Assembly: GCA_965222345.1 (NCBI GenBank)
Contig: CBDCTS010000004.1
Span: forward strand, 806,001-870,000
DNA length: 64,000 nt
Direction: 5' to 3'
Origin: JADFGZ01 sp965222345
Lineage (GTDB): Bacteria; Acidobacteriota; Terriglobia; 2-12-FULL-54-10
The stretch's first letter is position 1; the number at the start of each line of letters is the position of its first letter. Shown here in pieces: positions 62,968-64,000 of the stretch. The notes below the pieces were generated by a model, which saw nothing but the letters and a program-made list of their open reading frames with translations, searched no databases and was not told the origin of the DNA. The translations under genes and the position numbers were made by a program.

Positions 62968-64000
62968 ATGAAAAGCAAATTTGTTTCTTCCCTGTCATCG
63001 CTTCCGGCCTCCCTGGGAATCGTTCTGAGCGCATTGCTGGCGCTTTCCATGAGTCCCGACAACGGCTGGGCTCACGGAGAAATTGCAGGCAGCGGGCAAC
63101 AAAATCTGGAACGCATCGTGCAGGGAAACGGTGGCCGGTATCGGATTGAGCTGATGCATTCTCCGGCTCTGCCCACGGCGGACGAGCCGACCAACATCGA
63201 GTTGAAGATAATGCGGCTTCTGCCGGAGCCCGATCCGCTGCTCGGCTCGGAGGTGCCCGTGGCCCTGACGCCCGAGGTTTCCCTCCTCTATGCTGGCTCC
63301 CGGGATGTTCTCGATCCCCATCTGCCGTTGCATGCGGAAGGGGAGGCGGGAATCTTTGGGACTGAATACCATTTCCCGGACAACGGCTCCCTCTTGCTGC
63401 GATTGTTGATCCAAACGGAGACCGGCGACGAACTGAGCGTTGATTTCAACATTATAGTGGAAAGGAATATGGCCAACTTCTTCCGTTTCTGGGTCAACTT
63501 TGCGATCTCGATTCTGATCCTGGGGCTGACCGGGATGCAATTATGGAAGGTGCGGGCAAAAGGAGGACGCCTGGGGCAGATGCTGCGGCCGATCTCGGTC
63601 GGCGCTTTTTCCTGGGTGGTGGTGATCCTGGGGATGGACTTCTTTGTGCTGGATCAAGTCTTGGCCTTACGGGAGCCGAAAGTCATCGATGGGGTTGCGG
63701 AAACAGTGACGGCCAATGAGGACGGCTCTTACACGATTCCGGCCGATATTCAGCAAGAGCTGGGGATCGTCCTGGTTGAGGCGGAGCAGAGGTCTCTCAA
63801 TGAAACCTTCTCCGCTTACGGGATCGTTGAGGCCAGCGCCCTGCATGCTGCGGAGGTGGCAGCGCCGCTCTGGGGAAGGATCGAGTTCGCCGAAGAAAGC
63901 ATTCGGGTGGGCGACCAGGTCAAGCGAGGCCAGCCTTTGGTGTACATGGTGCTGGAACTTTCCCAGCTCGAACGCTTTCCCATGGTGGCCAAACACAACG
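62968..64000 (+). CDS. RND efflux adaptor 2 with N-terminal extension (cut by window edge)
   Basis: Starts at ATG 62968 after AAGGA and is open to the window end (344 codons). A signal peptide (about 1-36, ending NGWAHGE) is followed by a beta-rich domain (ELMHSPALPTADEPTNIELKIMRLLPEPDPL..., ending LIQTETGDELSVDFNIIVERN), a membrane segment (FWVNFAISILILGLTGMQLW), a second one (ISVGAFSWVVVILGMDFFVLDQ), and then a CusB-type adaptor start (IPADIQQELGIVLVEAEQRSLNETFSAYGIVEASALHAAEVAAPLWGRIEFAEESIRVGDQVKRGQPLVYMVLEL). The N-terminal extension recalls the YtkA-like domain placed before some heavy-metal efflux adaptors. A metal RND pump gene probably follows. Confidence 0.85.
   Translation, partial: MKSKFVSSLSSLPASLGIVLSALLALSMSPDNGWAHGEIAGSGQQNLERIVQGNGGRYRIELMHSPALPTADEPTNIELKIMRLLPEPDPLLGSEVPVALTPEVSLLYAGSRDVLDPHLPLHAEGEAGIFGTEYHFPDNGSLLLRLLIQTETGDELSVDFNIIVERNMANFFRFWVNFAISILILGLTGMQLWKVRAKGGRLGQMLRPISVGAFSWVVVILGMDFFVLDQVLALREPKVIDGVAETVTANEDGSYTIPADIQQELGIVLVEAEQRSLNETFSAYGIVEASALHAAEVAAPLWGRIEFAEESIRVGDQVKRGQPLVYMVLELSQLERFPMVAKHN

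Noticed and set aside
1..64000. tRNA and rRNA genes
   Set aside because: I looked for the T-loop word GTTCGA/GTTCAA followed by a matching acceptor end and for rRNA core sequences and found none that held up.

Overview
The window looks like a chromosomal segment of a GC-rich Gram-negative bacterium, most likely an acidobacterium of the Solibacter/Bryobacter type. This is inferred from the mix of large TonB-dependent receptors without porin-style neighbours, several secreted family-3 amidohydrolases, two DUF5916-type outer-membrane proteins, NHL-type propeller proteins and many different insertion sequences. No rRNA, tRNA or CRISPR array was seen.

Layout. 1-1904: N-terminal part of a TonB receptor. 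2068-3725: IS1380-family element. 4395-9135: two secreted amidohydrolases around a cytochrome P460-like protein. 9210-11429: a propeller protein read through an in-frame TGA. 11460-12501: IS30 copy with an internal deletion. 13527-15410: a third amidohydrolase. 15697-17556: a cobalt-type nitrile hydratase operon (alpha with a Tat-like leader, beta, activator) behind a near-consensus promoter. 17557-18639: a cluster of REP-like hairpins. 18640-22521: a fourth amidohydrolase and a secreted alpha/beta hydrolase. 22767-31433: a mobile-element island (ISNCY, IS30, two IS3-type elements, integrase remnant, EXLDI gene, broken host genes). 31567-36632: inositol-phosphatase-like protein, FxsA, radical SAM/SPASM enzyme, DUF5916 protein. 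36958-38918: an amidohydrolase fragment cut off by a second, inverted copy of the IS1380 element. 38925-44861: CDGSH protein, ornithine-cyclodeaminase-like enzyme, SLC13 transporter, a thioredoxin-like selenoprotein, HypE-like protein, LexA. 45057-47375: the second TGA-containing propeller. 47657-53055: DUF5916 protein and a TonB receptor. 53812-57019: small exported proteins and a Sec-containing OsmC protein. 57226-59467: glutamate formiminotransferase and a PflA-like radical SAM enzyme. 59927-64000: a cohesin-like exported protein, then a TolC/FMN-binding/adaptor efflux operon running off the window.

The main discovery is selenocysteine use. Four genes of three unrelated families are each interrupted by one in-frame TGA at a position where Sec makes chemical or evolutionary sense, and each TGA is followed at the right distance by a hairpin with G in the first two loop bases (bSECIS-like). 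Two cases, a UxxC thioredoxin-like protein and an OsmC protein with Sec at the peroxidatic Cys, fit known selenoprotein themes. The other two are paralogous NHL/beta-propeller proteins with the TGA in the same motif and hairpins that covary between the paralogs. I know of no described selenoprotein family of this kind. The Sec machinery itself (selA, selB, selC, canonical selD) is not in the window.
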